Source of the DNA: Parvibaculaceae bacterium Mf 1.05b.01
GTDB taxonomy: Bacteria > Pseudomonadota > Alphaproteobacteria > Parvibaculales > Parvibaculaceae
Direction of reading: 5' to 3'
Assembly: GCA_000509225.1 (NCBI GenBank)
Contig: BAOK01000001.1
Location: forward strand, 124,001 to 188,000
DNA length: 64,000 bases
In this document: in pieces, positions 1 through 9,057 of the stretch
Position numbering within the stretch: position 1 is the first letter of the stretch
Layout: each line of letters starts with the position of its first letter
Notes under the pieces: model-generated
The model's database searches: none
Told to the model about the DNA's origin: nothing
What the model saw: the letters and a program-made list of their open reading frames with translations, nothing else
Program-made: the position numbers and the translations under genes

Positions 1-385
1 CGGCATTGTCGTGAACCGCTGAGACATTGAGATCAAGCGTTTCCGGGCCCAGTTTGATTTTGGCATTGTGGGGTAGGTTTCTTGGGTCTGCCAGCACGCC
101 GCGCTGATGAGACGGTTGTTTATGGAAGACGTCGATGCAGACGCCCATCATGTTTTCAGGGTCAACTTCGTGAGGAAGGAGCTCGCGCACCGTTTTGAGT
201 GTTTCGACGCTCGTCTTGTTGATGTAGTTGATCTTCAGATCGATCGGATCTGCCATCATGACATTGATGGGCATGTTATCCAGCATGGTCAGGAGGGTTT
301 CGCCGTCGACGCGCCCCGCATCCTGCGCTGAGGCAATGCTGATCACATCAGCGGTTTCAGCAGCTGCACTTCTTTTCTTGAACAT
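1..385 (-). CDS. PAS-domain methyl-accepting chemotaxis protein, N-terminal part (runs off the window)
   Basis: The frame opens at ATG 383-385 behind an AGAGGGG SD site and stays open to the window edge, giving 128 residues. After a basic start of about 30 residues comes a PAS fold (about 34-128), with NMPINVMMADP and INYINKTSVETL. This is the type found at the head of many soluble or membrane-attached alphaproteobacterial chemoreceptors. The receptor signalling domain would lie beyond position 1 and is not visible, so a PAS-only or PAS-kinase protein is possible. It is divergent from the yebC block. Confidence 0.7.
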   Translation of the reverse strand, partial: MFKKRSAAAETADVISIASAQDAGRVDGETLLTMLDNMPINVMMADPIDLKINYINKTSVETLKTVRELLPHEVDPENMMGVCIDVFHKQPSHQRGVLADPRNLPHNAKIKLGPETLDLNVSAVHDNA

Positions 386-566
386 TGGCTGTTCCCCTCT
401 TGATCTCTAAAGTCCCTAGTGACGTCGTTTTGACGGCTGGGCACCCCAGTGGTGGTCTCGATTTATCCAGATGCCTTGAAGGCGTTGGCCTCCAGGCTTT
501 GAAATGATCGATACACCAAGAAGTTGTATCGACTCATCAATACAACTATAGATAGGTTAAAGGATA
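386..566. promoter_or_regulatory. Divergent intergenic region with overlapping inverted repeats
   Basis: This region separates the chemoreceptor from the yebC block. It contains two overlapping dyads. TCGATACA (508-515) pairs with TGTATCGA (525-532) across 9 nt. GTTGTAT (523-529) pairs with ATACAAC (540-546) across 10 nt. Three alternating ATACA/TGTAT half-sites therefore lie within 39 bp, the form of a repressor operator or paired dimer sites. No regulator can be named, and I see no confident -35/-10 pair. Confidence 0.4.
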
Positions 567-749
567 ATGAACGTTTTACCTAAGAACGAATGTTTTCTTG
601 TGGGCGTTGTGGAGACCGTCCATCCTGAGACTAGGTTGGTTGGAAGGATGTTTTTTGACCGCCAAGGTCCGCCTATGGATTTTGAGGCTCACGCTGCCTA
701 TAAAGGGCGCAAAATGGCGTTGGAGTTGATGACGCCCACAACACCCTAA
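567..749 (+). CDS. Small hypothetical protein upstream of yebC
   Basis: An open frame of 60 residues ends 19 nt before yebC. The product is soluble-looking, with no membrane segment and no motif I recognise. AAGGA lies only 2-3 nt from the ATG, which is too close for a good SD, so the gene is weakly supported. It lies just downstream of the ATACA/TGTAT dyads, which would fit a short leader cistron of the yebC operon. It may equally be a chance frame. Confidence 0.3.
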   Translation: MNVLPKNECFLVGVVETVHPETRLVGRMFFDRQGPPMDFEAHAAYKGRKMALELMTPTTP

Positions 750-768
750 AGTTGAAAGAGCGAACGCC

Positions 769-1515
769 ATGGCGGGACATTCCAAATTCAAAAACATCAT
801 GCATCGCAAGGGCGCGCAGGATAAGAAGCGCGCCAAGCTCTTCTCCAAGCTCGCAAAAGAAGTCACCGTTGCGGCTAAGATGGGAATGCCTGATCCGGAG
901 CATAATCCGCGGCTCCGCGCTGCGATCAATGCAGCCCGCGCCCAGTCCATGCCCAAAGACAATATCGAGCGCGCAATCAAGAAGAGCACCGAACAGGGCG
1001 GCGAGAACTATGAAGAGGTCCGCTATGAGGGCTTTGGACCTGCAGGCGTTGGCGTGATCGTCGAGGCATTGACGGACAACCGCAATCGCACCGCCAGTGA
1101 AGTGCGCACGATTTTTGCTAAGAATGGCGGAAATCTGGGTGAGACAGGGTCAGTGTCGTTCAGCTTTGAACGGGTTGGCTCTATCGAATATGCGGCAGAT
1201 GCGGCAGATGCGGATGCCATGTTTGAGGCGGCCATTGAAGCTGGTGCTGACGATTGCACCTCAGACGAAGAAGGCCACACGCTCATCTGCAATGCAGAAA
1301 GCCTGCACGAGGTTGCAGGCGCGTTGGAGGCTTCCTTTGGGGCGGCAAACAGCGCCACGATCATCTGGAAGCCGACGAATACCATCCCGGTAGAAGCTGA
1401 TCAGGGCGAGACGTTGCTGCGCCTGTTGGATTTGCTGGACGATAGCGATGATGTGCAGCAGGTTTATGCCAACTTTGAAATGTCCGATTCGGTGATGGAA
1501 CAGCTCTCCGCCTAA
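769..1515 (+). CDS. yebC: YebC/PmpR family protein (TACO1-like)
   Basis: 248 residues, the usual length. The start [14 protein letters not shown] and the block [16 protein letters not shown] are diagnostic of the family. Members have been described as DNA-binding regulators and, more recently, as ribosome-associated factors that help translate proline-rich stretches. The Pro/Glu-rich TolA encoded 4.2 kb downstream would be a natural client, but that is inference. The gene stands 45 nt before ruvC, the common proteobacterial order yebC-ruvCAB. Confidence 0.96.
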   Translation: MAGHSKFKNIMHRKGAQDKKRAKLFSKLAKEVTVAAKMGMPDPEHNPRLRAAINAARAQSMPKDNIERAIKKSTEQGGENYEEVRYEGFGPAGVGVIVEALTDNRNRTASEVRTIFAKNGGNLGETGSVSFSFERVGSIEYAADAADADAMFEAAIEAGADDCTSDEEGHTLICNAESLHEVAGALEASFGAANSATIIWKPTNTIPVEADQGETLLRLLDLLDDSDDVQQVYANFEMSDSVMEQLSA

Positions 1516-1560
1516 TCGGGTATGTAGGCGCTGAAGTCAGCGCTGTATTCAGGCGAGACA

Positions 1561-2085
1561 ATGAGCGAAACCGTCAGACTGCTGGGATTGGATCCCGGAT
1601 TGCGCGCCATGGGATGGGGCGTGATTGATGTGACCGGCAATCGCCTGTCGCACGTGGCGAACGGGACGGTGACATCCAGCAGCAAACTCTCGCTTGCAGA
1701 GCGCCTGGTTCAGCTGGAAGAGGGCTTGGTGTCCGTCATTGCAGATCATGCGCCGGCTTCAGCCGCTGTTGAGACGGCTTTTGTGTCGAAGGATGCGGCA
1801 GCAGCATTGAAGCTCGGCCAGGCCCGTGCAGTCGCCCTTCTCGTCCCATCACGGTCCGGCCTGGATGTCGCGGAATACGCACCCAACAAAATCAAGAAAA
1901 CGGTGACCGGTTCGGGGCATGCAGACAAGCAGCAGATCAAAATGATGGTGGAAACCTTGTTGGCACGGTGCAAGACCGAGAGTGAGCATGCCGCAGATGC
2001 TCTGGCCGTCGCCATTTGTCATGCGCATTACCGGTCGGCGATTTCTTATGTCGAGACGACAGAAGCCCGGGTGACACGCGCATGA
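1561..2085 (+). CDS. ruvC: Crossover junction endodeoxyribonuclease RuvC
   Basis: 174 residues. RuvC resolves Holliday junctions left by RuvAB-driven branch migration. The RNase-H-like active site is visible: D11 in GLDPGL, E71 in VETAF, and H143/D146 in EHAADALAVA. Histidine replaces the first aspartate of the E. coli C-terminal pair, a natural variant also known from Thermus RuvC. The TGA stop overlaps the ATG of ruvA, so the two are translationally coupled. Confidence 0.97.
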   Translation: MSETVRLLGLDPGLRAMGWGVIDVTGNRLSHVANGTVTSSSKLSLAERLVQLEEGLVSVIADHAPASAAVETAFVSKDAAAALKLGQARAVALLVPSRSGLDVAEYAPNKIKKTVTGSGHADKQQIKMMVETLLARCKTESEHAADALAVAICHAHYRSAISYVETTEARVTRA

Positions 2086-2696
2086 TCGGCAAGCTCACGG
2101 GGATTGTGGATGAGGTTGGCGAGGATTGGTTGATCCTGGACGTGGGCGGCGTTGGTTATCTCGTTTCCTGCTCCGGCTTTACGCTTCGTCAGGTGCCCGC
2201 CAAGGGCGAACCGCTTTCCCTTCTGATTGATACTTATGTGCGCGAAGATCAGTTGAGGCTTTTTGGGTTTGCAACCGGCGATGAGCGGGACTGGTTCCGG
2301 CTGCTGCAATCCGTCCAAGGTGTGGGTGCACGGCACGCCATGGCGATGCTTGGCACCCTCGGTCCAAGCGGTCTGGCGGATGCTATTGCGCTTGAGGACA
2401 AGAAGGCTGTCACGCAGGCGCCTGGTGTTGGCCCCAAGCTTGCCGGGCGTATTGTCAGTGAGTTGAAAGACAAGGCACCCGTTCCAGATAAGCTCGCGCC
2501 GGTTCTGGCGAGTTCAGATGGTGAGGCTGTTTCGGGTGCCGGGAGCGCCGTTCGGGACGCGGTGTCAGCGCTTGTGAATCTCGGTTATGCGCATGCCCAG
2601 GCAGCAACGGCTGTCGCTGCTGCGACGAAACAATTGGATGAGGCGGCAAGTGCTGAAGCGCTGATCCGTGTCGGCTTGAAGGAGTTGGCGCAATGA
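2082..2696 (+). CDS. ruvA: Holliday junction DNA helicase subunit RuvA
   Basis: 204 residues. I chose the ATG overlapping the ruvC stop because MIGKLTGIV is the conserved RuvA N-terminus; an upstream in-frame start would add 22 unrelated residues. The OB-fold is at about 1-62. Two helix-hairpin-helix motifs follow ([13 protein letters not shown] at about 74-86, [13 protein letters not shown] at about 113-125). The C-terminal RuvB-contact domain is at about 155-204. RuvA binds the four-way junction as a tetramer and loads RuvB. Confidence 0.97.
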   Translation: MIGKLTGIVDEVGEDWLILDVGGVGYLVSCSGFTLRQVPAKGEPLSLLIDTYVREDQLRLFGFATGDERDWFRLLQSVQGVGARHAMAMLGTLGPSGLADAIALEDKKAVTQAPGVGPKLAGRIVSELKDKAPVPDKLAPVLASSDGEAVSGAGSAVRDAVSALVNLGYAHAQAATAVAAATKQLDEAASAEALIRVGLKELAQ

Positions 2697-3748
2697 GTAA
2701 TGGGGCAGACGGGAGCGACCGGCTTGTGGGGGGCGCTCCTCATGAAGAGGATATGAGTGAAGCGCAGCTTCGGCCGCAGCGCCTGTCGGAGTTTACCGGT
2801 CAGCGCCAGGCGCGGGAAAATCTCTCGGTCTTTATTGAAGCCGCAGCGAAACGCAAAGAGGCGCTGGATCATGTGCTTTTTGCTGGGCCGCCAGGGCTTG
2901 GCAAAACAACGCTTGCCCAGATTGTTGCACGCGAGCTTGGGGTCAACTTCCGGTCCACCTCGGGCCCAGTCATTGCGAAAGCGGGCGACCTTGCGGCGTT
3001 GCTTACCAATCTGGATGAGCGCGATGTGCTCTTCATTGATGAAATCCACCGGCTTAACCCCGCCGTCGAAGAAATTCTCTATCCGGCGATGGAAGATTTC
3101 GAGCTGGACCTCATTATCGGAGAAGGGCCTGCCGCACGGTCCGTGAAGATTGAACTCGCCCCCTTTACTCTGGTGGGTGCCACAACGCGGACGGGGCTTC
3201 TCACCACACCACTCAGAGATCGTTTCGGCATCCCGGTGCGTCTCAATTTCTACGAAGTTGATGAGCTGGAGCTGATCGTGCGCCGCGGCGCGGGGGTCAT
3301 GGGCATGAAGATCAGCGATGATGGGGCGCTTGAAATTGCGCGGCGTGCGCGGGGGACTCCAAGGATTGCCGGGCGATTGCTCAGGCGCGTGCGAGACTTT
3401 GCGGCTGTGGCAGACGCAGCGCAGATTGATGCGGAGCTTGCGGACAAAGCGCTCACTCGTCTTGAAGTAGACCGTCTTGGTCTCGATGGTCTCGACCACC
3501 GCTATCTCACGACCATTGCGCACAAGTTTTCGGGTGGTCCGGTGGGCATTGAGACCATCGCGGCAGCCTTGTCTGAGCCCCGCGATGCGATTGAAGAGAT
3601 TGTTGAGCCTTATCTCATTCAGAACGGGCTCGTTCAACGCACGCCACGTGGGCGGGTGCTGACATCTGCCGCGTTCCAGCATCTTGGGCTGCCAACGCCC
3701 TCAGGCGTGCCGGGACAGGGCGCTTTGTTTGATGGAGATGGTAAGTGA
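2693..3748 (+). CDS. ruvB: Holliday junction branch-migration ATPase RuvB
   Basis: 351 residues. An AAA+ motor with Walker A GPPGLGKT (65-72), Walker B DEIH (116-119), sensor 1 in VGATTRTG, and the C-terminal winged helix (HLGLPTP near the end). It forms hexameric rings that pump DNA through the RuvA-bound junction. The start overlaps the ruvA stop by 4 nt, and its own stop overlaps the GTG of ybgC, so four genes from ruvC to ybgC are stitched together without gaps. Confidence 0.97.
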   Translation: MSNGADGSDRLVGGAPHEEDMSEAQLRPQRLSEFTGQRQARENLSVFIEAAAKRKEALDHVLFAGPPGLGKTTLAQIVARELGVNFRSTSGPVIAKAGDLAALLTNLDERDVLFIDEIHRLNPAVEEILYPAMEDFELDLIIGEGPAARSVKIELAPFTLVGATTRTGLLTTPLRDRFGIPVRLNFYEVDELELIVRRGAGVMGMKISDDGALEIARRARGTPRIAGRLLRRVRDFAAVADAAQIDAELADKALTRLEVDRLGLDGLDHRYLTTIAHKFSGGPVGIETIAAALSEPRDAIEEIVEPYLIQNGLVQRTPRGRVLTSAAFQHLGLPTPSGVPGQGALFDGDGK

Positions 3749-4212
3749 GTGACACGACTTGGCCCGATATTTCGGGAAAGATTGTTGATGGGGTCCATCG
3801 GCTTCCGATCCGGGTCTATTACGAAGACACAGATTTCAGCGGCATCGTCTATCACGCAAACTATCTGAAGTTTGCCGAGCGCAGCCGGAGTGATTTTCTG
3901 CGTCTTGTGGGCATTCACCACTCAGAGATTCTGAAGCTTGATCCTCCTTTGGCGTTCGCCATCCAGAAAATGGAGATTGAGTTTCTGGCACCAGCGCGCA
4001 TTGATGATCTGTTGGAGGTTGAAACTCGCTATACCGCTGCCCGGGGTGCGCGGTTGGAGTTTGAGCAGGTGATCACGCGCGACGGGGAGCCCATCTGGCG
4101 GGCGATCCTAAAGGCAGCCTGTATTGATACGAGTGGCCGACCGCGACGGTTGACACCAGAGATGCTTGCGGCTTTTGGACCTTATGTGGCGGCAGCATCA
4201 CAATCGGGTTAA
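3745..4212 (+). CDS. ybgC: Acyl-CoA thioesterase of the Tol-Pal system, YbgC
   Basis: 155 residues, a 4-hydroxybenzoyl-CoA thioesterase-type hotdog fold. The signature [17 protein letters not shown] puts the catalytic aspartate at D30. Family members hydrolyse acyl-CoA or acyl-ACP at the membrane and head tol-pal operons. It starts with GTG, overlapping the ruvB stop. A 234-nt gap with a hairpin element (4377-4419) separates it from tolQ, so tolQ may also have its own promoter. Confidence 0.93.
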   Translation: MSDTTWPDISGKIVDGVHRLPIRVYYEDTDFSGIVYHANYLKFAERSRSDFLRLVGIHHSEILKLDPPLAFAIQKMEIEFLAPARIDDLLEVETRYTAARGARLEFEQVITRDGEPIWRAILKAACIDTSGRPRRLTPEMLAAFGPYVAAASQSG

Positions 4213-4376
4213 GCCTTTGACGTTTCGGGCAAAAAGCCCTCTGTGCCCCAGTTTTGACACATTCTCTCGTCTAATTTTGCCCCATTCTGGGGGTATTCGC
4301 TTCTCTTCGTGGAGCACGCCCCCCCTCATGCTTTGCGAGCCTCGTTTTCGGTGAGGCCCAAATGCTTAGTTTTCTC

Positions 4377-4419
4377 GCATTTTCGGACGGATAAGTGCTT
4401 CAACTTATCCTGAAAATGC
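4377..4419. repeat. Dispersed two-storey hairpin element, copy A (ybgC-tolQ gap)
   Basis: The outer arm GCATTTTC (4377-4384) pairs with GAAAATGC (4412-4419). The inner arm GGATAAGT (4389-4396) pairs with ACTTATCC (4403-4410), with loop GCTTCA. The same plan, with a 4-5 nt bulge on the left and 1 nt on the right, recurs at 19155-19197 and 35890-35932. It lies 28 nt before tolQ, so it would sit in the tolQ leader or end transcripts from ybgC. Confidence 0.6.
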
Positions 4420-4446
4420 TCAGGCACCTGACGGAGAGCAGTTTCC

Positions 4447-5286
4447 ATGGATCCCATACAAGTCGTCGAATTCGCCGTGCAAACCCTTTCGGCGATAGAC
4501 TTCTTTTTGCCTGGAGGAGGTGTCGGGGATGTTGTGTCATCGCTTCGGGCTGAGAATGACATAACGCCTGCGCCGGTTGGCGAGATCATTCAGGACGCCA
4601 CGCTGGTGACGGATGCGACAGACTTCACATTATGGTCGCTGTTCGCGCGAGCGGACTGGGTCGTGAAATCGGTGATGATCGGTCTTATCGGCGCGTCGAT
4701 CTGGAGCTGGGCCATCATGTTCGACAAATGGTGGCGGCTGAGCAGCGTGCGTCGCAAGGCGGACAATTTTGAAACAACCTTCTGGTCAGGCCGGTCGCTG
4801 GATGACCTCTATCAGGATCTTGGTAGTCGCCCGAACCATCCCATGTCGGCGCTCTTTGCAGCGGCCATGCGGGAATGGAAGCGCTCATCAGAAGCCGGGC
4901 CCAATCATTTTGCGGGTGTGAAAGAGCGGGTCGACCGGGTTATGTCCGTCACCCTCAACAAGGAAATGGTGTCGCTTGAGACGAACCTTCTTTTTCTTGC
5001 CACGGTTGGTTCCATCGCGCCCTTCGTTGGCCTTTTCGGCACGGTCTGGGGGATCATGAATTCTTTCCAGTCCATCGCGATCAGCCGGGATACGAACCTG
5101 GCTGTTGTGGCGCCGGGCATTGCCGAGGCGCTTTTTGCTACGGCGCTTGGACTGCTCGCGGCTATTCCGGCTGTGATTGCCTACAACAAGTTCTCCAGTG
5201 AGATTGGTCGCTTCGGATCCCGGCTTGAAGGCTTTGCAGACGAGTTTTCGGCTATCGTCTCCCGCCAAGTAGACGATCGGAGATAG
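4447..5286 (+). CDS. tolQ: Tol-Pal proton channel subunit TolQ
   Basis: 279 residues, about 40 longer than enterobacterial TolQ because of an N-terminal extension. Membrane helices lie at about 71-91, 181-207 and 223-247. The MotA/TolQ/ExbB signature is in LFLATVGSIAPFVGLFGTVW. With TolR it forms the inner-membrane stator that converts proton flow into movement of TolA during outer-membrane constriction. The ATG has a GGAG SD. A shorter start inside the extension cannot be excluded. Confidence 0.95.
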   Translation: MDPIQVVEFAVQTLSAIDFFLPGGGVGDVVSSLRAENDITPAPVGEIIQDATLVTDATDFTLWSLFARADWVVKSVMIGLIGASIWSWAIMFDKWWRLSSVRRKADNFETTFWSGRSLDDLYQDLGSRPNHPMSALFAAAMREWKRSSEAGPNHFAGVKERVDRVMSVTLNKEMVSLETNLLFLATVGSIAPFVGLFGTVWGIMNSFQSIAISRDTNLAVVAPGIAEALFATALGLLAAIPAVIAYNKFSSEIGRFGSRLEGFADEFSAIVSRQVDDRR

Positions 5287-5288
5287 AA

Positions 5289-5750
5289 ATGGGCGCTTCT
5301 CTTGGAACAAGCGGAGGGTCAGGTCGTCGCGGACGACGTGGGTCCCGCATGCAGCCCATGAGCGAAATCAACGTGACGCCCCTCGTGGATGTCATGCTGG
5401 TTCTGCTCATTGTCTTTATGGTGGCGGCACCCTTGCTCACGGTTGGCGTGCCGGTTGACCTTCCACAAACCCGCTCCGAACCGCTTCAAGGTGATGATGA
5501 ACCGCTCACAATTACCGTGCAGGGGGACGGCACGGTCTATTTGCAAGAAACCGTCGTGGAGCCGGAAGAGCTTGTCGCCCGCCTGCTAGCGATCGGCGAG
5601 AACGGGTATGAAGAACGCATCTATGTGCGCGCGGACGCGGAAGTGGAATATGGCGAAGTGATGAAAGTCATGGGCCGGATTTCGGCTGCTGGTTTTTCCC
5701 GTGTCGGTCTCGTTACGGAAGCCCCTCCCCAATCTTCGTCTGAGCGGTAG
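5289..5750 (+). CDS. tolR: Tol-Pal stator subunit TolR
   Basis: 153 residues, ExbD/TolR family. An Arg/Gly-rich cytoplasmic start (about 1-25) precedes [16 protein letters not shown], whose D34 is the proton-carrying aspartate in the single membrane helix (about 33-52). The periplasmic domain follows. It begins 2 nt after the tolQ stop. Confidence 0.95.
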   Translation: MGASLGTSGGSGRRGRRGSRMQPMSEINVTPLVDVMLVLLIVFMVAAPLLTVGVPVDLPQTRSEPLQGDDEPLTITVQGDGTVYLQETVVEPEELVARLLAIGENGYEERIYVRADAEVEYGEVMKVMGRISAAGFSRVGLVTEAPPQSSSER

Positions 5751-5755
5751 GCTTC

Positions 5756-6583
5756 ATGCGCGCAGGGATCCTTTTTTCGACAGCGCTTCATGGAGGGCTT
5801 CTGGCCGCCATGTTTATTGCGTTGCCGGATACAGAGCCCCTTCAGGTGGCGCCCAGTCGGGCGCTGCCGGTTGAGCTTGTCACGATCGATGAGTTCACAA
5901 ACCTGCGCGATATTCCCCGTCCGGAGCCAACGCCCGAACCGCCTGCAGAAGCAATTGCTGAGCCCGAGCCTGAACCAGAACCCATCGCTGAACTGCTTCC
6001 TGAGCCGGAACCTGCACCGGTTCCCGAGCCAGAACCAGCGCCTGCCCCTGAGCCCGAGCCCGCCCCAGAGCCGGCTCCGGAGCCAGAGCCCGAACCGGAA
6101 CCAGAGCCGAAACCGCAGGCGAAACCGACCCCTCCGCGGGAAGAACCCAAGCCGGCCTTTGACCCAACGCAGATTGCAGCGCTTCTGGACAAACTTCCGG
6201 AAGAGGAGCCTCAGCCCGTGCGCCGCAGTGAACCTCAGCGGGCGCGACAGGCAGGGCCTGCTGCTCAGCTCACCATGTCTGAGATTGATGCCTTCAAGGT
6301 TCAGATGCGCCGGTGCTGGAGTGTTCCAGCGGGCGCGGCCAATGCAGCGAGCCTTGTGGTTCGCATCAAAGTGTTCTTGCGCCCCGACGGATCGCTCTCC
6401 CAACCGCCGCAATTGATTAATAATTCCAGACTTTTGTCCGGTGACAGCTATTTCAGGGCGGCCGCCGACAGTGCCATGCGGGCCATCCGGCGGTGTGCGC
6501 CGTTCCGGATGCCTGCAGACAAATATGCGTCCTGGCGCGAAATTGATCTCAATTTCGACCCGCGAGAAATGTTGGGTGGTTAA
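5756..6583 (+). CDS. tolA: TolA, Pro/Glu-rich envelope-spanning protein
   Basis: 275 residues. A short N-terminal membrane anchor (about 4-23) is followed by a periplasmic rod. Instead of the Ala/Lys helix of E. coli TolA, the rod is a low-complexity Pro-Glu/Pro-Ala repeat (about 54-130, runs such as [13 protein letters not shown]). The C-terminal domain (about 175-275) has the TolA/TonB-like elements [12 protein letters not shown] and [14 protein letters not shown]. It links TolQR to TolB and Pal. The repeat makes the DNA highly repetitive and opens spurious frames on the other strand. Confidence 0.92.
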   Translation: MRAGILFSTALHGGLLAAMFIALPDTEPLQVAPSRALPVELVTIDEFTNLRDIPRPEPTPEPPAEAIAEPEPEPEPIAELLPEPEPAPVPEPEPAPAPEPEPAPEPAPEPEPEPEPEPKPQAKPTPPREEPKPAFDPTQIAALLDKLPEEEPQPVRRSEPQRARQAGPAAQLTMSEIDAFKVQMRRCWSVPAGAANAASLVVRIKVFLRPDGSLSQPPQLINNSRLLSGDSYFRAAADSAMRAIRRCAPFRMPADKYASWREIDLNFDPREMLGG

Positions 6584-6636
6584 CGTTCTTGCCACATTGC
6601 GGTCACCTGAAGGGTGATAGTGAGGGAATACGAGAT

Positions 6637-8013
6637 ATGGTTCGGGCAATGACAGGGTTTCGAGGGAGTTTCCAGCTTATGGGTTTGCGCTTTGGGGGAA
6701 TACGCGGCGGTCTTGCAGCCATTGCGGTTGTGATGGGCCTGGTCCTTGGTGGCCCAAAGGCTTTTGCCGCGCTGCAGATTGACATTACTCAAGGTAATAT
6801 CGATCCGCTGCCTATCGCTGTTGTCGATTTTCTGGGGCCCGGTTCGCAGGAACGCCAGATCGGTGTGGATGTGGCAAAAGTCATTGGCGCGGACTTAGAG
6901 CGCTCCGGCCTTTTTCGCCCGCTGCCGTCAGCCTCCTATATTGAGCGCATTCAGGACGTGAATGTGCAGCCGCGCTTTGGCGACTGGCGGGTGATCAGCG
7001 CGCAGGCCCTGGTGACCGGGCAAACGGTTGTTGAACCTGACGGACGGCTGAAAGTTGAGTTCCGGCTTTGGGATATTTATGCCGAACAGCAGATCACCGG
7101 ACTTCAGTTTTATACGACGCCGGAAAACTGGCGCCGGGTCGCCCACATTATCGCGGATGCGATTTACGAACGGCTGACAGGTGAGAAGGGCTATTTTGAT
7201 ACGCGCATCGTCCATGTGTCGGAAAGCGGATCTAAAGGCCAACGGGTAAAACGTCTGGCGATTATGGACCAGGACGGACACAATCCGCGCATGCTGACCA
7301 ATGGGGCCGACCTCGTCCTCACGCCACGGTTCAGCCCATCGAACCAGGAAATCACCTATCTGTCCTATTACGGCAACCGGCCGCGGGTTTATCTGCTCGA
7401 CATTGAGACCGGACAGCAGGAAGTTGTCGGCGATTTTCCAGGCATGACCTTTGCGCCGCGCTTCTCACCAGATGGTCAGAAAATCATCATGAGCCTTCAG
7501 CGTGGCGGCAATGCGGACATTTACGAGATGGACCTGCGGTCGCGGCAGACCCGGCGGGTGACGAATACAGCGGCCATTGATACCGCTCCATCTTATTCGC
7601 CAGATGGGCGCTACATCACGTTTGAAAGTGATCGCGGCGGCTCACAGCAGATTTACGTCATGAATGCGGATGGATCTGGCGCTCAGCGGATCAGTTTCGG
7701 GACAGGACGTTATGCAACGCCAGTTTGGAGCCCCCGTGGTGATCTCATTGCGTTTACCAAGATGATCAAGGGCCGCTTCGTGATCGGGATTATGAAGCCC
7801 GATGGCACAGGCGAGCGTGTGCTGACAGAGGGCTATCATAATGAAGGCCCGACCTGGTCACCCAATGGGCGGGTTCTCATGTTCTTCCGGGAAACACGGG
7901 GAGAGAATGGGGGGCCGAGCCTCTGGTCGGTCGACCTGACCGGCTATAATGAGCGACCTGTTTATACACCTGCTTTTGCCTCTGACCCTGCCTGGTCGCC
8001 CCGGCTCAACTAA
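6637..8013 (+). CDS. tolB: Tol-Pal periplasmic beta-propeller TolB
   Basis: 458 residues from ATG 6637, which has a GGGA SD; a longer in-frame start at 6589 lacks one. The signal peptide ends near AFA-A44. The N-terminal TolB domain carries PIAVVDFLG. The six-bladed propeller is marked by repeated [25 protein letters not shown] and PTWSPNGR blades. It shuttles between Pal and TolA. Confidence 0.96.
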   Translation: MVRAMTGFRGSFQLMGLRFGGIRGGLAAIAVVMGLVLGGPKAFAALQIDITQGNIDPLPIAVVDFLGPGSQERQIGVDVAKVIGADLERSGLFRPLPSASYIERIQDVNVQPRFGDWRVISAQALVTGQTVVEPDGRLKVEFRLWDIYAEQQITGLQFYTTPENWRRVAHIIADAIYERLTGEKGYFDTRIVHVSESGSKGQRVKRLAIMDQDGHNPRMLTNGADLVLTPRFSPSNQEITYLSYYGNRPRVYLLDIETGQQEVVGDFPGMTFAPRFSPDGQKIIMSLQRGGNADIYEMDLRSRQTRRVTNTAAIDTAPSYSPDGRYITFESDRGGSQQIYVMNADGSGAQRISFGTGRYATPVWSPRGDLIAFTKMIKGRFVIGIMKPDGTGERVLTEGYHNEGPTWSPNGRVLMFFRETRGENGGPSLWSVDLTGYNERPVYTPAFASDPAWSPRLN

Positions 8014-8395
8014 GGGGGCTCAACTGAGTTTGGTGGTTAATTCCAGTCGAGGCCGTTCGTCTGACCAAAAGATGCCTCTCTTGATCAAAAGGTGAATGCA
8101 ACTTGATTGGTTTACTGCAGGAAATCTGCCTAATGAGTGAGGGATGGCTTGCGGGAAGATCGACGGGCAGATAGGTTTCTTGCTTCGTAAGGCTTCTGGG
8201 GGGCTTTGTGCGATGGGACCGGGGATGTTGAAAACAAACAATTTCACCGGGCGCTGTCATGTAATGTTAAAGAACGCAGTGTTAAGTCGGCCCGGTAGAT
8301 TACTTTTAGGCTGTATCAGCTGAAAACGGGCGGCAAAGCTTCAAAAAGCGCTGGCTTCGGTCGTACTGCGATAAAGATGTAAGGAGACATCATCC
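8014..8395. other. Intergenic region between tolB and pal
   Basis: 382 nt without a convincing gene. A 9-nt direct repeat, GGCTCAACT, occurs at 8003-8011 (over the tolB stop) and 8017-8025. Apart from the SD of pal (AAGGAGA, 8380-8386) I see no terminator-like stem or clear sigma-70 pair. pal is usually close to tolB, so this gap suggests separate, perhaps stronger, expression of pal. Confidence 0.4.
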
Positions 8396-8914
8396 ATGAA
8401 GATCCTGAATGCCGGCCTGCGGGTCGTGACAATGGCTGGCCTGATGGTGGTTGTAGCAGCGTGTAGTTCGACACCGGACGAAAACGCGTCAGCGACCTCA
8501 ACACCGTCTGCCCCAGTAACGCAGACTCAGCCAAGCGGACCTACACCAGGGTCCCAACAGGATCTTGTGGTCAATGTTGGCGACCGCGTTTTCTTTGAAA
8601 CCGACCGTTCTGATCTCACATCAGCAGCGCGGGCAACTTTGCAGCGCCAGGCAGCGTGGCTGAAACTTTACCCAGCCCTGTCAGTCGCCATGGAAGGCCA
8701 TGCGGATGAGCGCGGCACTCGGGACTACAATCTGGCTCTTGGTGCGCGTCGCGCAAATGCGGCGAAAAGCTACCTTGTCAGCCTCGGTGTTGATCCCTCC
8801 CGTATCCGGACAATCTCCTATGGCAAAGAGCGCCCTGTGGCACTTTGCTCGAACGAAAGCTGCTGGAGCCAGAACCGTCGTGCGGTTTCTGTTGTAAGCG
8901 GCGCTGGTTCTTAA
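8396..8914 (+). CDS. pal: Peptidoglycan-associated lipoprotein Pal
   Basis: 172 residues. The lipobox VVAAC puts the lipidated cysteine at C23. A Ser/Thr/Pro linker follows, then the OmpA-like peptidoglycan-binding domain (about 60-172) with GHADERGTRDYNLALGARRA. It is an outer-membrane lipoprotein that anchors the membrane to murein and is moved by TolA/TolB. Strong SD AAGGAGA. A hairpin terminator follows. Confidence 0.96.
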   Translation: MKILNAGLRVVTMAGLMVVVAACSSTPDENASATSTPSAPVTQTQPSGPTPGSQQDLVVNVGDRVFFETDRSDLTSAARATLQRQAAWLKLYPALSVAMEGHADERGTRDYNLALGARRANAAKSYLVSLGVDPSRIRTISYGKERPVALCSNESCWSQNRRAVSVVSGAGS

Positions 8915-8940
8915 AAAGATCAGATCCTAATCAGATTTAA

Positions 8941-8975
8941 CGCCTCCGAGGGTGCGCCTTCGGGGGCGTTTTTAT
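8941..8975 (+). terminator. Rho-independent terminator after pal
   Basis: CGCCTCCGAG and TTCGGGGGCG form a stem with G-T pairs, followed by a T5 run. Confidence 0.75.
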
Positions 8976-9057
8976 GTGGGGTGGGGCCAGAACTATCTTG
9001 GCCTCAATTTGGCCGAACTCTCTGCTATTGTGGAACATCTGAATTTCGGGGTCTGGA

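Noticed and set aside
2585-3682. 365-codon minus-strand frame
   Set aside because: Antisense to ruvB, with no recognisable domain.
5621-6649. Long minus-strand frames, including a Gly/Ser-repeat frame, over tolA
   Set aside because: They mirror the Pro/Glu repeat of tolA; the repeats follow from the codons of TolA.
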